NCBI GenBank assembly: GCA_014380505.1 | Contig: JACMJT010000177.1 | Location: 1-5,887 of the forward strand | Direction: 5' to 3' | From: Hyphomicrobiales bacterium | GTDB lineage: Bacteria; Pseudomonadota; Alphaproteobacteria; Rhizobiales; Aestuariivirgaceae | Length of the DNA: 5,887 nucleotides | Shown: positions 5,483-5,887 of the stretch, one piece after another | Layout: each line of letters opens with the position of its first letter | Numbering within the stretch: position 1 is the stretch's first letter | Made by a program: the position numbers and the translations under genes | Notes under the pieces: generated by a model | Databases searched by the model: none | What the model was told of the DNA's origin: nothing | The model's input: only the letters and a program-made list of their open reading frames with translations

Positions 5483-5887
5483 ATGCCATCTCCCGCCGTC
5501 GAACTCCGCCACGTCACACTCGCCTATGGCTTGTTCACCGCGGTAGAGAACGTCTCGCTTTCCGTCGGTAAGGGGTCGTTCGTAACATTGCTCGGCCCCT
5601 CGGGCTGCGGCAAGACCACGATCCTGCGCGCGTTGGCGGGGCTAGTCACACCAACATCTGGCGAAATCCACATCGCCGGACGGCGGCCACACCGCGCTCT
5701 ACGCCCTCGCCGTCCCCGCCCTCGCCTTTTCCGCTCTCATCCAGTTCACCATCGCCTACTGTTTCGGCCTGATGACCTCGCCCGCCCCGGCCCCTGGGGC
5801 TGCGCCAAGACCACGACGCTCAGGATGCTCGCCGGATTTCTCGAGCCCGACGAGGGCCGAATCCGCGTGAGCGGCAAGGTGATCTCC
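5483..5887 (+). CDS. ABC importer ATPase (PotA-like), start intact, then chimeric; cut by window edge
   Basis: This gene should encode the ATPase that powers the importer. ATG at 5483 has a good ribosome site, AGGA (5473-5476), six bases upstream. Residues 1-68 are a normal PotA/CysA-type beginning: VELRHVTLAYG, then Walker A GPSGCGKT (38-45), LAGLVTPTSGEIHIAG (51-66). After about residue 67 the frame stays open but turns into arginine/proline-rich, non-ABC sequence (to about 102). It then restarts as a second ATP-binding domain at GPWGCAKTTTLRMLAGFLEP (103-122), followed by DEGRIRVSGKVIS to the window end. The first copy therefore lacks the Q-loop, the signature motif and Walker B. The second Walker A has Ala108 where the Gly before Lys is normally invariant, and Trp105 for Ser. 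As written, it could not make a normal ATPase. An assembly chimera is more likely than a real fusion. Confidence 0.6.
   Translation, partial: MPSPAVELRHVTLAYGLFTAVENVSLSVGKGSFVTLLGPSGCGKTTILRALAGLVTPTSGEIHIAGRRPHRALRPRRPRPRLFRSHPVHHRLLFRPDDLARPGPWGCAKTTTLRMLAGFLEPDEGRIRVSGKVIS
5594..5621 (+). repeat. Walker A region, copy 1 of a 28-bp imperfect direct repeat
   Basis: This stretch encodes the intact Walker A of the first ATP-binding domain. It matches 5789-5816 at 26 of 28 bases, with the copies exactly 195 bp (65 codons) apart, so the reading frame is the same. The longest perfect block is CAAGACCACGA. Such conserved P-loop DNA is a natural site for homologous recombination or for assembler mis-joining. 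Confidence 0.85.
5682..5788 (+). other. Foreign segment inside the ATPase gene; reads as a membrane helix in another frame
   Basis: In the ATPase frame this segment is low-complexity arginine, proline and histidine, unlike any ABC domain. Read one base later (codons starting at 5682) it gives GGHTALYALAVPALAFSA, then LIQFTIAYCFGLM, a good hydrophobic helix of about 27 residues (5694-5774) with natural codon use. That suggests it comes from a membrane protein gene, possibly a permease, in its own frame. Its left edge is near 5680-5685 and its right edge near 5787-5790; exact junctions cannot be set. The donor gene is not recognised. Confidence 0.55.
5789..5816 (+). repeat. Walker A region, copy 2 of the 28-bp imperfect direct repeat
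   Basis: This is the partner of 5594-5621. The two mismatches are both C/G swaps (C to G at 5796, G to C at 5805), and each damages the P-loop: Ser to Trp and Gly to Ala. Downstream the two domains differ clearly in sequence, so this is not a simple duplication of copy 1. The bases GCCCC-T-GGGGC (5790-5800) also form a small perfect inverted repeat at the right junction. Confidence 0.8.

Noticed and set aside
5188..5571. Plus-strand open frame running through the end of the binding-protein gene, the stem-loop and the ATPase start.
   Set aside because: It is an out-of-frame shadow of two recognised genes, is arginine/histidine-rich, and has no family resemblance.
1..5887. CRISPR arrays, tRNA or rRNA genes, insertion sequences, attachment sites, toxin-antitoxin or defence genes.
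   Set aside because: Reading both strands I found no repeated spacer structure, no cloverleaf-like conserved arms, no transposase or integrase motifs and no terminal inverted repeats. The only notable repeats are the short operator-like pair at 2556-2574 and the Walker A pair.

Overview
The window looks like chromosomal DNA of an alphaproteobacterium, probably from the Rhizobiales/Hyphomicrobiales. This rests on high GC with matching codon use, a DUF2161-family gene beside gap, and a Tat-exported polyamine-type binding protein encoded after its two permeases. The species cannot be named from sequence alone. No tRNA, rRNA, CRISPR array, transposase or phage gene is visible. All but the last ~400 bases look like ordinary, tightly packed genes.

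Minus-strand block (1-1194): a DUF2161 PD-(D/E)XK-like protein of unknown function lies upstream of gap, the glycolytic glyceraldehyde-3-phosphate dehydrogenase. The window cuts gap exactly at its catalytic cysteine codon. A 99-bp divergent spacer (1195-1293) separates this block from the rightward genes.

Plus-strand block (1294-5887): the first gene is a stand-alone FAD/NADH ferredoxin (or rubredoxin) reductase. After a 71-bp gap holding a plausible sigma70-type promoter comes a polyamine-type ABC importer operon: permease (PotB-like, GTG start), permease (PotC-like, GTG start, 4-bp GTGA overlap), and a periplasmic PotD/PotF-like binding protein with a twin-arginine signal. A strong stem-loop follows, then the start of the ATPase gene. 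The binding protein would capture a cationic amine-type solute, the permease pair would carry it across the inner membrane, and the ATPase would power transport. Substrate identity is not settled by the sequence.

The 3' end is abnormal. About 200 bases into the ATPase gene, just after its Walker A region, normal coding sequence stops. It is replaced by ~107 bp that reads as a membrane helix in a different frame. A second, different ATP-binding domain then begins at its own, damaged Walker A motif, back in the original frame. The two Walker A regions are 26/28 identical at the DNA level and exactly 195 bp apart. This is either an assembly chimera at a contig end (the more likely reading) or a real recombination product between two ABC operons. 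It is the main point needing a check. I found no convincing new biological system here.
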